Origin: Tritrichomonas musculus
Taxonomy: Eukaryota; Parabasalia; Tritrichomonadida; Tritrichomonadidae
Length of the DNA: 64,000 bases
Direction: 5' to 3'
Assembly (NCBI GenBank): GCA_039105265.1
Contig: JAPFFF010000014.1
Coordinates: 2,666,001 to 2,730,000 of the forward strand
Each line of letters starts with the position of its first letter. Position 1 is the stretch's first letter. The position numbers were made by a program, and so were the translations under genes. Below, in pieces: positions 21,901 through 32,559 of the stretch. The notes below the pieces were generated by a model. It was not told the DNA's origin. It did not search any database and was given only the letters and a program-made list of their open reading frames with translations.

Positions 21901-24900
21901 CAAGAACAACAAGAAGACAACAACAATGATAATGAAAAAGCTTTTTCAACTCCTCAGAAAAAGAAACAAGAGAGTCAAAAACAAACTCCTTCTACTCCAC
22001 AGCCAGATTTACAAGTGAGAACAAACATCAATAAAGAAAACCTTGGAAAAGAGACGCCTAAATCGAAGTTCAGTGGACGTTTTCTTGTTGAAACATCTGT
22101 TCAAAATGATCTCTCCAAACCTTCAATTTTCAATAACATCGACTTTACAAAATTGTCTGTTCAAAGCGGAGTTGATGCCTACACAATTTCGCCAACTCCG
22201 AAAAAACCAAAAGTGAAGCCAGTTCGAATAATTAGAAGACTTGATCTTGTGTATGGAACCATTGTTGAACTGCAGCCAGCGCCACCACCGAAGCCAATTA
22301 TTATTGAGCCAGACAAGAAGCTTTTGGAGACAATAAAAGAGCTGCAAGAACGACTTCTTGAGATCGAAACGAGGCAACGCGAAAAAGAAGAAAAGAAGAA
22401 ATCAGAAGCAGATCAAGAACATCCAACAACAGTTAACCGTGAAGATATGTTCACACAAATGCGAATAGCAATCATTGATTCGTCCAACAAGATGATCAAG
22501 CGACAAAAAGAAATCATTGCAGAGTTACAAAGTCGACCACCAGAAGTCATTTATCAAACGGAAATAGTTCGTGTTCCAGATGTTCAACTTCCTCCTCTTG
22601 AACCAATTAACAAAGTCAGCTTCGATTATGATCTTAATTATGATAGTTATTATAATAAAGAAACTAAAAAAGAAACAAGAAAATTGAAGAAATCAGATCA
22701 TCAAAAGATTCAAATGTCTTCAATTACTTCATTGGATGTTTATAAAACATTGCCACCAGTGAATCTTGAAGAAACTTTTGTCGATCCAGAACAAGAAAGA
22801 AAAAATAAACTTCGTGAAATGTATCCACCACCAATTTATGATCGTCCTCCTCCAACACCTGTCATTTTAGATCTTGCTTCACAAGTAGATGATGAAAATG
22901 TGAATGATCCATTCTCAACAGCCATTCAAGCACTTGCAACGATCATTCGATTTGTCACAAACTTTAATGACAATGAAAATCATATTTTGTCAACATTACA
23001 AAATGATACAAATGCATATGAAGCGTTCTTAACAGCCACTTGTTCAGATGATGAATCAGCACTTCAATATTTAACACAAGTAAAAGAAAATGAAAGTTGT
23101 TTTTCGAAAAATATTGTTCAAATTGAACAATTATCAATCCTTCAAATGAAACTTTTAAACATTTTAAAAATGTCAAAGAAAAGAGCAAAAGGAATGGCTC
23201 AAGAGATACAAGAATGTCGAACAGCAGCAGCAGCAAATGAATTAAATAGTCAACAATCAATTTTGAAAGAAGTTCAAAATGATAAAAATATGGATCCAAA
23301 GAAATCAAATATAATCATTCTTCAAAAACTTGAATCTTCATTGGATGTCATTGTTCATTTATGCTTGGTTCTTTCTTCTGAAGAACAAGCACGACATGCT
23401 GTTTTAACGAAGAGAGTCAAAGACTTCCAGAATCAAATTGATCAACAGAAACAAATAAATCAAGCAAGTATTGACAGTCTTATTGAAAGTGTTCAAAACT
23501 TTATTTCTTCAATTAAACCAGCGAGTGCAAAGACATTAAAAGAAATCATTTCATCCGCGACGAAAGCAGAATTTGATGAACTTAATAAAAAAATTAAAAC
23601 ACTTAAAGAATCAGCTAAAAAATATAAAAAGAAATTATCTCAGGAACAATTGAATAATGAACAACTTGAGTTACAAATCAAAACTCTTAGATCTAAATTA
23701 AATGAAGAAAAAGAACTAAGTGAGAACGCAATCTCTGTTTATCAAAGTCAAATAGCAATATTGAAGAGCTTATTTAATACTTTAAATATCGACGCTTCAA
23801 AGGATCCTTTAGGAATGGCTGAAGCAGTTAAGAATGAAGTTTTATCTCTTCAAACATTGCTTGGAACATCGTCAAGTGAAAGAGATGTTTTGAAAGCCAA
23901 AGTTTCAGATTTGGAAGATATTCTAAATCAAAAAGATAAACATATTGAACATCTCATTAATCAAGTTGATGAAATCACTAAGAAAAACATCGAATATGAA
24001 GAAACAATTGTGAAATATAAGGAAGAAATGATGTTTCATTCATTGGACATTGAAGCTTTACGTAAAGAAAAAGAAGCAGATATTGCAATGGGAACGAAAC
24101 ATTACATGCAACTTCAAGAAGTGATTCAAAAGAATCAAGAAGTTTCTGAACATTCACTTGAAATTGAGAACAAAATGAATGAAATGAAAGACAAAATTAG
24201 AAAATTAAAAGAAGAGAAAGAAAACCTTGAAATTCAAATTGCTCTCTCACGTTTTACGAGTGTTAAAGTTCCTATGAATTCAGTTGCAACCCAGACAATT
24301 CTTCGTCTCGTTGGCAAAAAGCAAGAACAAGATAAGAATCAAAATTCTTATCAAAGATTGAAGTTTTATCAACAACAACAACAACAACAACAGCAGCAAC
24401 AACAACAAGAGCAAGAAAATCAAAATCTTCAACAGAATCAAAATTCATCACAAAACATGAATTCAGCTCAAAATAATGATGACAATATTCCAGAACATAA
24501 TCGAGTTGTTCCAGAATCAGTTCCACCTTTGGAAGGAGTTCCACAATCGTCATTAAATCAAGGAAAAAGAGACGATGGAATTGATTCACATAAGAATTCA
24601 CCGAGTTCTCGATTGGATGGTATTAATCATTCAAATGCAGGCGAAAATAATGAAGATGATAATGAAAAAGAAGAAGAAGAATTCGAGGAAGTTGCAACCG
24701 ATTTCGCATGGGAACTTGCGGATTCATCTGATCATCAAGATTCAGAAGGAGACACATTTGCAGCCGAATTTCCACAAGCAGAATTAGAACAAATAACGAC
24801 CAATCATGAAAGATTTAATCCTGATGAAAAAGCGCCAGAAAAAGTTCATAAACCGTTGCATTTCAAAAAGTATAAAAAAATCCTCTCAAAAATTAATAAG

Positions 24901-26514
24901 AGGCCAACGACACCCAAAACTTCGCCAAGTTCAGCAAAGAGCCGTCCTTCAACAGCTACGAAAAGTAACCTGCAAGCAAGTCCAATTTCAGGAAGACCTC
25001 AAACCGCCGTCAACAGGCCAAAAACACCAACCGTTAACCAAAGTAACCACCAACCAATTAACCCCACAAATTCACAAGAAGATATTTCACTCGCAATTGG
25101 ACATCCAATTCCAGGCCATCGAGCCTTGCCAGGCCAACTTGGGAAGATCAAACCAACGGTGACAGGCCGGACAGCGCTTGCGATGAAAGCAGCATTCACG
25201 CAGCATCCAGGATACGTCATTCCAGTTGAATCAGCGCGAACTTACAAGTTCAACAACAACAACAACAACAGCAACGCCAATTCGAAGCCAAAGAAAACGT
25301 TTCAAAATTCGCCTCTTGGAAATGTTTTCCCAACAGCTCCCAATTTCATCACTGAATATAATAACGGGGAACCGTCTGAGACGATACGCATCACAAAAAT
25401 TGAATACAACCATAACAATGGTGAAGAGAACAATTCAAACATGAATGAAAATGAAAAAGAAAACGGCCCAATTATTTTGCCTATAGAACGGTTAACGGTT
25501 TCATGTGACCCAATGAGTGTCAATGGACCAATTGCAAAGACAGGCAGACCATTTGACTTGACAGAATTCGAACGCATAACAGCAAAACTTCAAGCACGAA
25601 TTCAAGAACTTTTGATCTCATTGAACAAGAAGGACACAATCATCGCCGAAATGAAGAAGAAATACGGAGAACTTTTCGGCGAGAAGCAACACAGTGAAAT
25701 CAAGCTTGTCCGATTGATGGACACAGTCAGAAGGACAGAGATTCGATGTGAGAATGCACAAACACGACTTGAAATTGTGATGAAAGAATTGAATCTTCGC
25801 GATGATGACAACCGCGAATTGAAGAAAGAAATGATCCGATTAAAGACATTGACAGGACCAGCATCGAACACATTGGCAGCGGTTAAAGAGTCACAAATGA
25901 AACAGCTTCAACTGAAGCGTGAAAAAGCAAAGAAGAAGATGGTTCTCATTGCTGCAATGTCAGCAATCGGAAGCACGAATGACAAAGAAGTTCAAAAACA
26001 TCTCGGAAAAATCTTGGAGAACACACAACGTTCAATTGCACGTCTAGAAATAAAGAGAAGAAAGTTCAAAGAAGAAGAAAGAAAACAAGTTTATGCTGCG
26101 TTGTCAGCAATTTCACTTATTAACGATAAAAAACCGGAAACCGACACAATTCATAGAATGAACTTTTTCAATGATGAGAATATTAATGTAAATATCGATA
26201 ACTCGTCAAAATGGAGCCAGAGTAGAGCAGTGGTGATGAAGAACGCATGGAATAGTAAAGCTAACTCAGTCCAACATAACAACATGCAACCTATCGTCTT
26301 TCAGAATTTTGAAAATCCAGATTTGAATAGAAAATTCCCTTCTTACGAACACGCAATGGAAATGATCGATAGAATCCAGCCACCTCTCTCCGTCGAAGAG
26401 AAAAGATGCATCATGCGAGGAGACATGACCGAGGAAATTGCAGCAAAAATCGCAGAATTTGATAAAGTTGAGCCAATAATGCCAGTTTTGTCAGGCACCA
26501 AAATTGACGTGTAA
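18949..26514 (+). CDS. Giant coiled-coil protein (2521 residues)
   Basis: One uninterrupted frame. After about 60 basic residues containing LPNGWYFNEKREKSFW, the protein is mostly heptad-rich coiled coil (roughly 220-300, 330-400, 420-630, 650-720, 750-830, 1120-1240, 1480-1780, 2200-2330). The segments are separated by Pro/Ser/Gln-rich linkers. It has a polyglutamine tract near residues 1807-1820, an acidic patch around 1905-1945 and a Lys/Thr/Pro-rich stretch around 1970-2040. No motor, kinase or other catalytic domain is visible. Such proteins build the trichomonad cytoskeleton (costa, pelta-axostyle, basal-body fibres), so a structural role is inferred. A MAP or kinetoplastin-like function cannot be excluded. 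No homologue is recognised with confidence. Confidence 0.75.
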   Translation: MSQNQGKASPKVARAGLAKFRSLTPNENKRETSLPTRSNLPNGWYFNEKREKSFWNEIEDSLTIERQEKIEQTNKQTDYQTQMEDSSTRLQSLISKFDDIDQNTLLAMMEIADDDDTNGESDPNQFLDDSKSQIVTFMSEMLDISEAQQTLVENLRSWFTNLLSNDSFLEQEKKEQPEQPNKQQVYTFLDSIVEICTEKTEKAQSLHNDVSDFWKKQVSTFKRILYRKDEEISKLKVTAEKFEALTSKKKGQKQLQKQKQKEEELNAKNQLIETQLATIEEQKSTIEKLRKDLQSSQASAAAAFLANSSSTDASKTVLEHDNSISNFQLEAQTQISLLNERITKLTSDNEKLNAQLNEERNQTKALTKDLEQKDLYIKDLESNNQKNLQLLALEREKTSPPIPPPDVPSENEDRLLEIVQMQENMKLLKQQHQQELIRQQELLREKFLVEKQKILDAMSTTENGKMVKDIIDDYENKLKLQKEDFDKLTLDITHSWGAKLDILTRQYENRIKALNASHGTEIIGIRNNAQYELKKKEIELEEDFNKRNLEISRERKDKDDQQKAKIDHLQLLLEYSRTENSKLRYIARSYSYKNPDIKRDFDAIPHHEEEEEEEKGEKENIVNNESKLIERQLVRIQILREITDEQTNWLLKQQKQSFEREIGQMTEKHQKDIRSLMLQIQDSLSKLTIEGENPITTDEALQLVSDMYIKMNEQVEETEELQPPTMTVEEANNRIKPLTDQLQQLKLQVSQKVNSDKPSDGNEFADISELENQVLALKQRNEVLENLNSGDNKGAIESLLKMEVELRRELQSKDLLIEQLQKNLPITNQKKFFDFTESIIFHYGLRGQINNGYNGLPRKITLQRSMPDFLVLKDISSTQDPKPPLKSHIITNKLRKSKSQEFTGDFFKDEPFLKNQPEIVPVILQLKNGGITENRTNKLSISSIEGTLANSITKIPHKNRPQQPPSKSQHQQKQKEQQTPEQKKQEQQEDNNNDNEKAFSTPQKKKQESQKQTPSTPQPDLQVRTNINKENLGKETPKSKFSGRFLVETSVQNDLSKPSIFNNIDFTKLSVQSGVDAYTISPTPKKPKVKPVRIIRRLDLVYGTIVELQPAPPPKPIIIEPDKKLLETIKELQERLLEIETRQREKEEKKKSEADQEHPTTVNREDMFTQMRIAIIDSSNKMIKRQKEIIAELQSRPPEVIYQTEIVRVPDVQLPPLEPINKVSFDYDLNYDSYYNKETKKETRKLKKSDHQKIQMSSITSLDVYKTLPPVNLEETFVDPEQERKNKLREMYPPPIYDRPPPTPVILDLASQVDDENVNDPFSTAIQALATIIRFVTNFNDNENHILSTLQNDTNAYEAFLTATCSDDESALQYLTQVKENESCFSKNIVQIEQLSILQMKLLNILKMSKKRAKGMAQEIQECRTAAAANELNSQQSILKEVQNDKNMDPKKSNIIILQKLESSLDVIVHLCLVLSSEEQARHAVLTKRVKDFQNQIDQQKQINQASIDSLIESVQNFISSIKPASAKTLKEIISSATKAEFDELNKKIKTLKESAKKYKKKLSQEQLNNEQLELQIKTLRSKLNEEKELSENAISVYQSQIAILKSLFNTLNIDASKDPLGMAEAVKNEVLSLQTLLGTSSSERDVLKAKVSDLEDILNQKDKHIEHLINQVDEITKKNIEYEETIVKYKEEMMFHSLDIEALRKEKEADIAMGTKHYMQLQEVIQKNQEVSEHSLEIENKMNEMKDKIRKLKEEKENLEIQIALSRFTSVKVPMNSVATQTILRLVGKKQEQDKNQNSYQRLKFYQQQQQQQQQQQQQEQENQNLQQNQNSSQNMNSAQNNDDNIPEHNRVVPESVPPLEGVPQSSLNQGKRDDGIDSHKNSPSSRLDGINHSNAGENNEDDNEKEEEEFEEVATDFAWELADSSDHQDSEGDTFAAEFPQAELEQITTNHERFNPDEKAPEKVHKPLHFKKYKKILSKINKRPTTPKTSPSSAKSRPSTATKSNLQASPISGRPQTAVNRPKTPTVNQSNHQPINPTNSQEDISLAIGHPIPGHRALPGQLGKIKPTVTGRTALAMKAAFTQHPGYVIPVESARTYKFNNNNNNSNANSKPKKTFQNSPLGNVFPTAPNFITEYNNGEPSETIRITKIEYNHNNGEENNSNMNENEKENGPIILPIERLTVSCDPMSVNGPIAKTGRPFDLTEFERITAKLQARIQELLISLNKKDTIIAEMKKKYGELFGEKQHSEIKLVRLMDTVRRTEIRCENAQTRLEIVMKELNLRDDDNRELKKEMIRLKTLTGPASNTLAAVKESQMKQLQLKREKAKKKMVLIAAMSAIGSTNDKEVQKHLGKILENTQRSIARLEIKRRKFKEEERKQVYAALSAISLINDKKPETDTIHRMNFFNDENINVNIDNSSKWSQSRAVVMKNAWNSKANSVQHNNMQPIVFQNFENPDLNRKFPSYEHAMEMIDRIQPPLSVEEKRCIMRGDMTEEIAAKIAEFDKVEPIMPVLSGTKIDV
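24369..24414 (+). repeat. CAA/CAG repeat encoding polyglutamine
   Basis: A run of CAA codons with interspersed CAG codons inside the coiled-coil gene, coding for about 15 consecutive Gln. It is probably length-variable between strains. Confidence 0.8.
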
Positions 26515-26901
26515 GTTTTTGTTAATTTACAATTTTTTTTTTGTTTTGTATTTTTTATTGTATATAAAATTGTATATTTACACACTCTCTTTATTATTTT
26601 CATCTTTTTTTTATTTTTATTAATACCAGCACATTTTATGTATAAGAAATATTAAATATTTTGTACAACTTCTTTTTTGCATCATCTAAAAATTTAACTT
26701 TTTTTTTTTTTTTTTACTTGGCCAATCAATCTAAATTGATAGAAGTTGTATTCAAGCTTGTTATGACATTTTGTATAACATTCCTCAAAGAATTTTGTTC
26801 AATCTTATCAATTTTTTTTTATAACGCCAACAAATGTTTCATCACAATGAATTTGACGGGGATAAAAATCTCACGCAATATTATTATTAACATTCATATC
26901 A

Positions 26902-26953
<52 letters not shown>

Positions 26954-28457
26954 ATTTATATCTATTTAAAAAGGGAAATTACCATTTTTCCCCAACTTTT
27001 TTTATATCACATTTCAACCTGGGGAAAAATGTTTTTTTGCATAAAATTTTATAAAAAAAAAGTAAATTTTAACCATTTTTCCCCAACTTTTAAATCAGTC
27101 AACATTCGGCCTTTTTAATACAGTATCAACTCTTTTCTAGCATGGTTAATCATTATTAAGGGTACAAATAAAGTTTTTTTTTGAATTTTTTTTTTAATCA
27201 ATTATCTTATCAAATGCAAAAATTATCGTTTCAAAAATTTAACTGTTCAAATAAAGTTAAAATTATCTAGTAGCATTATAAACCAATTTTGAACCTTTAT
27301 AAACCTGAAATTAACAAATTTTTTATCATATTATGAATAATCCGATCTTATTTCAGGAAGATGAATGCAGGGTAATTTTAAAGATTATTATCTAAAAATA
27401 CAATATAAATAAATATAAATGAGAATTTTGCTCAATCACTATTTTTTCACTAATATATTAGCTCCAACTTTTTTAATAATTGAATTAAAAAGATTTTTAT
27501 TGTCTAAAATGATATATTCTATACTAATACACTTTTTAATGCATATTTTTATTGAAATTCAAGATAAGATGATTTCTCTAATTTTCCTAATATTCTATCT
27601 CAATTTATTGATTATTTAAATAATATCATAAATTTAATCATAATGTGAATAAATAATTGCAATACTGCCTTTTTTTCCTGGGAAGAATGGTTGCATATTC
27701 AAGATACACTTATGGAGTGTTTTTGATAACCTACACATAAGAAAATTTTACATTTTGAAAAAAAGTGTTTATATTACATAAATCCTTTATATTTTTAGGT
27801 TTTGAATTTATAAATAATAGTATAATCGTTTTATTTATATATATATTAAAATACAGGCAAAAACATGTTATTTTATATTACAATGAGATTTTTATTTCAA
27901 ACGAACTTCATCATTTTTCTGATATGAATTGACATGTGATTTTTTCTTTTTTGTTATAATTATTTTTCAAAAGTACTTCATATTCTTCTCTAATTTGGTT
28001 CTGAATTTACCTAAAATAAAATGAAAAATATTGTTTTTTTCATTTTCTCTTATGTATTTTTAAATTTTCTCTGGGATAACATTTATATAATTATTATATT
28101 CATTTATATGTAATACAATTTTTGTCAGTCATTTCGAATTAGAAATTTTTCCTTTTAATTGTAATGTTGATATTTTTAAAATTCTTTTTTTGAGGTAATA
28201 GACATATGCATTTTATGTATTGTTCTTTTTCTTAATATTTTATTTTAATTTTGAAACTCTAAATGTTGTTTATGCTGTAATTTTTTAAAAAATATTTTTT
28301 AAAAAACGATCATTTTCAATTCAAAAAAATTACCATTTTTCCCCAGTTTTTTACCATTTTTCCCCAGTTTTTTCCATTCAATTTTCTGGTGAAAAATTAC
28401 ACTTCCCATTTAAAAATAATAAATTTACTGATATTTCATTATTTTATTTTTGCAACC
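26515..28457. other. Long AT-rich intergenic region with repeated motif
   Basis: About 1.9 kb between convergent genes. It contains a run of about 44 A at 26908-26951 and several copies of ACCATTTTTCCCC near both ends (separate entry). The frames inside are short and low-complexity, so I call no gene. Confidence 0.5.
26981..28369. repeat. Dispersed ACCATTTTTCCCC motif
   Basis: Direct copies start near 26981, 27072, 28332 and 28353, each followed by A(A/G)(C/T)TTTT. An inverted near-copy, GGGGAAAAATG, lies at 27021-27031. The copies bracket about 1.2 kb of AT-rich DNA and may be sub-terminal repeats of a small mobile element whose ends I could not fix. Confidence 0.45.
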
Positions 28458-31400
28458 TTAAATGGAATCTTCACTAGATGAATCACTTTTTCCTTCCAAA
28501 TGCCTTTTCACAGGTATACCAATTCCTGTACCTAAACCAACAACTGCAGCAGCAGCACCTAAACCAATACCAATTTTAGCTCCCAAACTTAAACCACCTT
28601 TTTTATTATTATCATTCTCATTGTTATCATCATTTTCACTACTTACAAAGACATCTGTTTCTATATAATTTACACTACTATCAGAAGAATCACTTTCATC
28701 AATATTTGCGCTACTGCTTAAACTTTCCATTTCTGTTTCATCTTTTATTTCATCTTTCACTGCAAAAGGCTCGACTTCTACCATTTTGATAGGAAAGTAT
28801 TCAGGGCTCTGCTCCACTTCATTACCATCGCTTCCTTCTTTGTAAATAACTTTTCCGACAAGTCCATTGTCAAATGCATAACCAAATTGGCCATCAAATT
28901 CTGGCTTTTTGGATGATATCGATGAATCAATAACAAATTTCAACAATGATTGAATGCTTTTTTCTTGACTATAATCATTGTCTGTGATGACATTGAAGTC
29001 CAAAACTCTTGGCTTTTCGTTTGATGTTTCAACTTTTAAATTTACAACATTTGAATTTTCATCAGATAGAGTCATAGACTGCGAATGAGGAATATATAAA
29101 ATTATTTTAGAAAATTGCATTGTATTTAATTCATAATTATTATCATCCTTGCGTATCACAATGCTTTTCCCTTTAATTGCTATTTCTTGATTGGCATTCA
29201 ATCCTGTGAAAACTATTTTGGATGATTCAATTTTTTCAATCAATGAAAAAGTGCTGATCATATTTGTATATATTGTGTTATGAACAGTGAATTTTGGAAA
29301 TGATTCATGCTTTTCATTGAGATTGAGAATCAAATTGTATGTATCAAAGTTGACATCATCGCTTTTTAAAAATGTTCCTTTTAGGAATAAAAGATCAGAA
29401 ATTATGAAATCATTTTTATTGTTTGAAGTTGTAAACTTGATATTTCCATCTAAATATAATTTTGAATATTTTCCTGCAGGAACTGTAATTAAGTTAATAA
29501 CACTTTTTTTAATATAAACATCTCCATTCTCTACCAACTCACCCATTTGAAGCTCTAATACAGCGCTAAATTGTGGATTTGGAATAAGCGTTTTTTTATC
29601 AATATTAATTGTGTTTTCACTTATCAAAATAGTTTTAGCTTCAAACTGAATATTGACTCCTCTACTGGCAGAAATACTTACAATATTTAAATTGAGATTT
29701 GTTCTATCATTAATTCCAAAATCAAAACGAAATGTGTTCAACTCATCATTTTGTGAACATAAGTGATCATCTATAATTATTTTTGAATTATTGATCAAAT
29801 CGTAATGTGTAGAAAGTTGGATCATGTTATATTTAATAGAGTATTCTGAAGCTAGCCTATTTAAAATAACTGAATTCTGGCTGATTAAGACAATCACTCC
29901 ACTTTCGGTAGAATCAACAATTGATGATGATTCTGGAACTGTAAAACTATTCTTTAATAAAAGATTGCAATTAAACTGAACATTGACTTTTTCGTCTATT
30001 ATAATGGAATCAGCATAAATATCATATAAAGATTTATATGAAGACCCTTCATCTGAATCAAAATTCTTAAGTGATAATTTGTCATCTAATGATAAAAATG
30101 AAAAATCATTGAAGTCAGTTACATTGGCTTTCATTGGCTGAAAATCATACATGGAATCTTGCTTTGTAACATTAAAATAAACTGGATTTTGCTCGACATT
30201 ATTGATATCAAAAAGCTTTCCTGTTCCTTGATAAACTATGGCATCAACTTGGCAATTTGAATCTGCATATAGTAAATTCGTATTTCCTAAATATGTCAAA
30301 CCTTTCAAATGGGCATTATGGATTGTCACTTGATCAAAATTATTGGTTATAAAGCCCTTTTCTGGGTATTCAAGGAATGGAGCTTTAAATTCAACATCGT
30401 TTGTAAACAGGCATGCATATGCAATTTTCTGTTTAACAATTTGATAAATTATTTTAAGATTCTGACCATCCTTTCCTTTTCCTGAGAATATAGAAAGATC
30501 AACGAGTTCAGAGACATGAACGAGAAATTCTTCTTCTAAATCAATTTTCCCTTCTGAATGTATAGTTGCATGTTCAATTGTCCTCAATGGCAAATATATA
30601 CTTTCTGGGGTGCTTATAGTCAATGAAAACATCTCTGATTGTTTCCCATACAGATAAATACCAGATACATCAGCATCTATGAATTCATTTATTGTTAGAT
30701 TTTCATTCAATGAAATCAAAAGTTGCTCAATAATTATTGCTGGATCTGTTTCTTTCTTTTTTTTAATGGTTTCTTTTCCATGATAAATGAGTATTAATAT
30801 TTTGTAATCTTCTTTTCCAGTGTATTCAAGACTCGGGCCATCAAGAGGGACAACTTTTTCATTCAATATTTGTGAATCATCAGTTATTTTATTCGAACCT
30901 TTGAAAGTTAGTTTTGGAACATTTGTTTCCTTAATTGATTCATCAAGAGTAAAATCTTTATCAACGGTAATAATAAGTTCATCAACTTGTATTTGTGCAA
31001 TTTTAATATGAGCATCAGATCCACCTAGCTCGATAGCTCTAATAATATGTGCAGATTGTTCTGCTGTTGATTCTGCATTAAGCTGAATATTGATACCATT
31101 AGATACATATAACTTATCGAATGAAAATGAGAGAGGTTCAGAAACATATGTAATCCAAAATGTTACCTGGTCATCATTGTTGTATTTTTTTAGTAATTCA
31201 ACCTTTTTATATCCATTTAAATTTTCTAATCCAAAAAATCCACTTGATTCAATGATTGTTATCACCAAATCAACATCATTTGGATTAAATCCAGGTGAGT
31301 CATCTTGATCAACCTTTGGAATATCTTTGGTACATAAAATACTTTCTCCATCTTTGATTGGATTGTCAAGAAATGCCTCAATTCCTTTGGCATCGCATGA

Positions 31401-31463
31401 ATCTATTCCAAGATATAAATATTTTGTGATTTCAAGTGAACTAAATATGAAAACAAAAAACTT
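28458..31463 (-). CDS. Large type I surface protein, 5' end disrupted
   Basis: An open frame of about 1001 residues without an ATG at its natural start. It begins with a signal-peptide-like KFFVFIFSSLEITKYL immediately after a stop codon that lies at the edge of an inserted element (31471-32391). The ectodomain is rich in beta-strand-like repeats of Ile/Leu/Val/Asn and looks like a solenoid or beta-helix. A Ser/Glu/Asp-rich segment follows. Near the C-terminus a Gly/Ala-rich membrane segment (LGAKIGIGLGAAAAVVGLG) precedes a short basic-then-acidic tail (PVKRHLEGKSDSSSEDSI). This fits a type I surface protein. A possible lost start, MILFIFI at 32417, lies just beyond the element but is out of frame by one base as sequenced. 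An internal Met could serve as a start, but it would lose the signal peptide. Family not recognised. Confidence 0.65.
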   Translation of the reverse strand, partial: KFFVFIFSSLEITKYLYLGIDSCDAKGIEAFLDNPIKDGESILCTKDIPKVDQDDSPGFNPNDVDLVITIIESSGFFGLENLNGYKKVELLKKYNNDDQVTFWITYVSEPLSFSFDKLYVSNGINIQLNAESTAEQSAHIIRAIELGGSDAHIKIAQIQVDELIITVDKDFTLDESIKETNVPKLTFKGSNKITDDSQILNEKVVPLDGPSLEYTGKEDYKILILIYHGKETIKKKKETDPAIIIEQLLISLNENLTINEFIDADVSGIYLYGKQSEMFSLTISTPESIYLPLRTIEHATIHSEGKIDLEEEFLVHVSELVDLSIFSGKGKDGQNLKIIYQIVKQKIAYACLFTNDVEFKAPFLEYPEKGFITNNFDQVTIHNAHLKGLTYLGNTNLLYADSNCQVDAIVYQGTGKLFDINNVEQNPVYFNVTKQDSMYDFQPMKANVTDFNDFSFLSLDDKLSLKNFDSDEGSSYKSLYDIYADSIIIDEKVNVQFNCNLLLKNSFTVPESSSIVDSTESGVIVLISQNSVILNRLASEYSIKYNMIQLSTHYDLINNSKIIIDDHLCSQNDELNTFRFDFGINDRTNLNLNIVSISASRGVNIQFEAKTILISENTINIDKKTLIPNPQFSAVLELQMGELVENGDVYIKKSVINLITVPAGKYSKLYLDGNIKFTTSNNKNDFIISDLLFLKGTFLKSDDVNFDTYNLILNLNEKHESFPKFTVHNTIYTNMISTFSLIEKIESSKIVFTGLNANQEIAIKGKSIVIRKDDNNYELNTMQFSKIILYIPHSQSMTLSDENSNVVNLKVETSNEKPRVLDFNVITDNDYSQEKSIQSLLKFVIDSSISSKKPEFDGQFGYAFDNGLVGKVIYKEGSDGNEVEQSPEYFPIKMVEVEPFAVKDEIKDETEMESLSSSANIDESDSSDSSVNYIETDVFVSSENDDNNENDNNKKGGLSLGAKIGIGLGAAAAVVGLGTGIGIPVKRHLEGKSDSSSEDSI

Positions 31464-31470
31464 TTAATGA

Positions 31471-32391
31471 TAGGGGGGTCAACCGCCAAGAAAATGTCAA
31501 AAAAGTATTTTTATAAAGATTTGATTAAATAAAATAATTATTCTAATTCTTTATATATAGTAATATATATTTTTATGCTCAAATTAAAAATTCGCTTATT
31601 TTGCCAGGAATTATAGAGGAAATAAAAATTCAATTAAAAAAATTTGAAAATTCCCACTTTTTCATATAACTATAATTCTCTTTCAAACCAAAATATCTTA
31701 TGAATTAAATATTATCGTGTAAAAAATTTAAATATATTATAATTATAAAATATAAAATAATTTAAATAAAATATAAAAAAACCAAAAAATGATATCTCTA
31801 CAATGAAGAATTAAATCAAATAAAATAGTATATTAAAATATGAAATTTGTTAGGAATTATTTATTTATATATCACAATAATTGAAATTTTAACAGTTAAA
31901 CGTACTGTTATTTCTTAAAATTATTGATATATATTTCAAAAAAAAAAAGTAATAAATGTTTGTTTACTTTTGATTGTTTAACCATTTATTAATAGATGAT
32001 TATGGTTATTTTTCTTCAATTTTTGTTTTTCATGAGGAGAAATAATAAATCTTTGAAAATATCTTTTATTTGATGTTTTTTAATAATTTTTTGAGGGTTT
32101 TATTGAATAAAATTGAATATTTGTTTGATCATAAGGAGTTTAAATCCAAAAAAATATTAATTAATGGCTTTTTATAATGATTTTTAATATTTAAAAAATG
32201 TAATTCATATCACATATCATTAAAACTTTGATCTCTTCTAACTCCTGGCAAAATAAAGGAAATTTTTTTTAATGCAATTTTTTATTATTCATAAATACTG
32301 TTATATTTATTTAATAATTTATTTTGCATTGATCTTTAGATTTTTTATTTCTCTCAATTTTTTGACAACGGTTGAGCGGTTGACCCCTCTA
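31471..32391. mobile_element. hAT-like non-autonomous DNA element (921 bp)
   Basis: Its ends are inverted: TAGGGGGGTCAACCGC at the left and the complement of TAGAGGGGTCAACCGC at the right (15 of 16 match). Both fit the hAT end rule YARNG. TTTAATGA occurs at 31463-31470 and again at 32394-32401, two bases beyond the right end, consistent with an 8-bp target duplication. A second internal inverted pair of 14 bp (31596-31609 and 32243-32256) lies within. No transposase frame is present. Confidence 0.6.
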
Positions 32392-32414
32392 TATTTAATG
32401 AAAATGAATAAAAT

Positions 32415-32417
32415 CAT
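32415..32417 (-). other. Possible stranded start codon of the surface protein
   Basis: ATG followed by codons for MILFIFI, a good beginning of a signal peptide, right at the right edge of the hAT-like element. It is probably the original 5' end of the surface-protein gene, now separated by 921 bp. Confidence 0.4.
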
Positions 32418-32549
32418 GTCTTGTTTGGCTCAGAAAAAATAATTTTGAAAATAAATGTCTTGTTTTTATTTGAAAATGGCACAGTTTACTCAGAATAAAA
32501 ATTTCTATTCAAAAAATTGAATACATAAATAATTCAAATTTTTTTTATT

Positions 32550-32555
32550 TCATTA
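32550..32555 (+). promoter_or_regulatory. Initiator TCATTA of the legumain-like gene
   Basis: Fits the trichomonad initiator TCA-Y-W and lies directly upstream of the ATG at 32560. Confidence 0.55.
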
Positions 32556-32559
32556 TCAA

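Noticed and set aside
27419-27619. 66-codon frame in the intergenic region
   Set aside because: Low-complexity Ile/Leu/Phe sequence expected in AT-rich DNA; no supporting signal.
31471-32391. Polinton or LTR ends
   Set aside because: The ends are short inverted repeats with an 8-bp duplication and no long direct repeats or coding parts; this fits a small hAT-like element.
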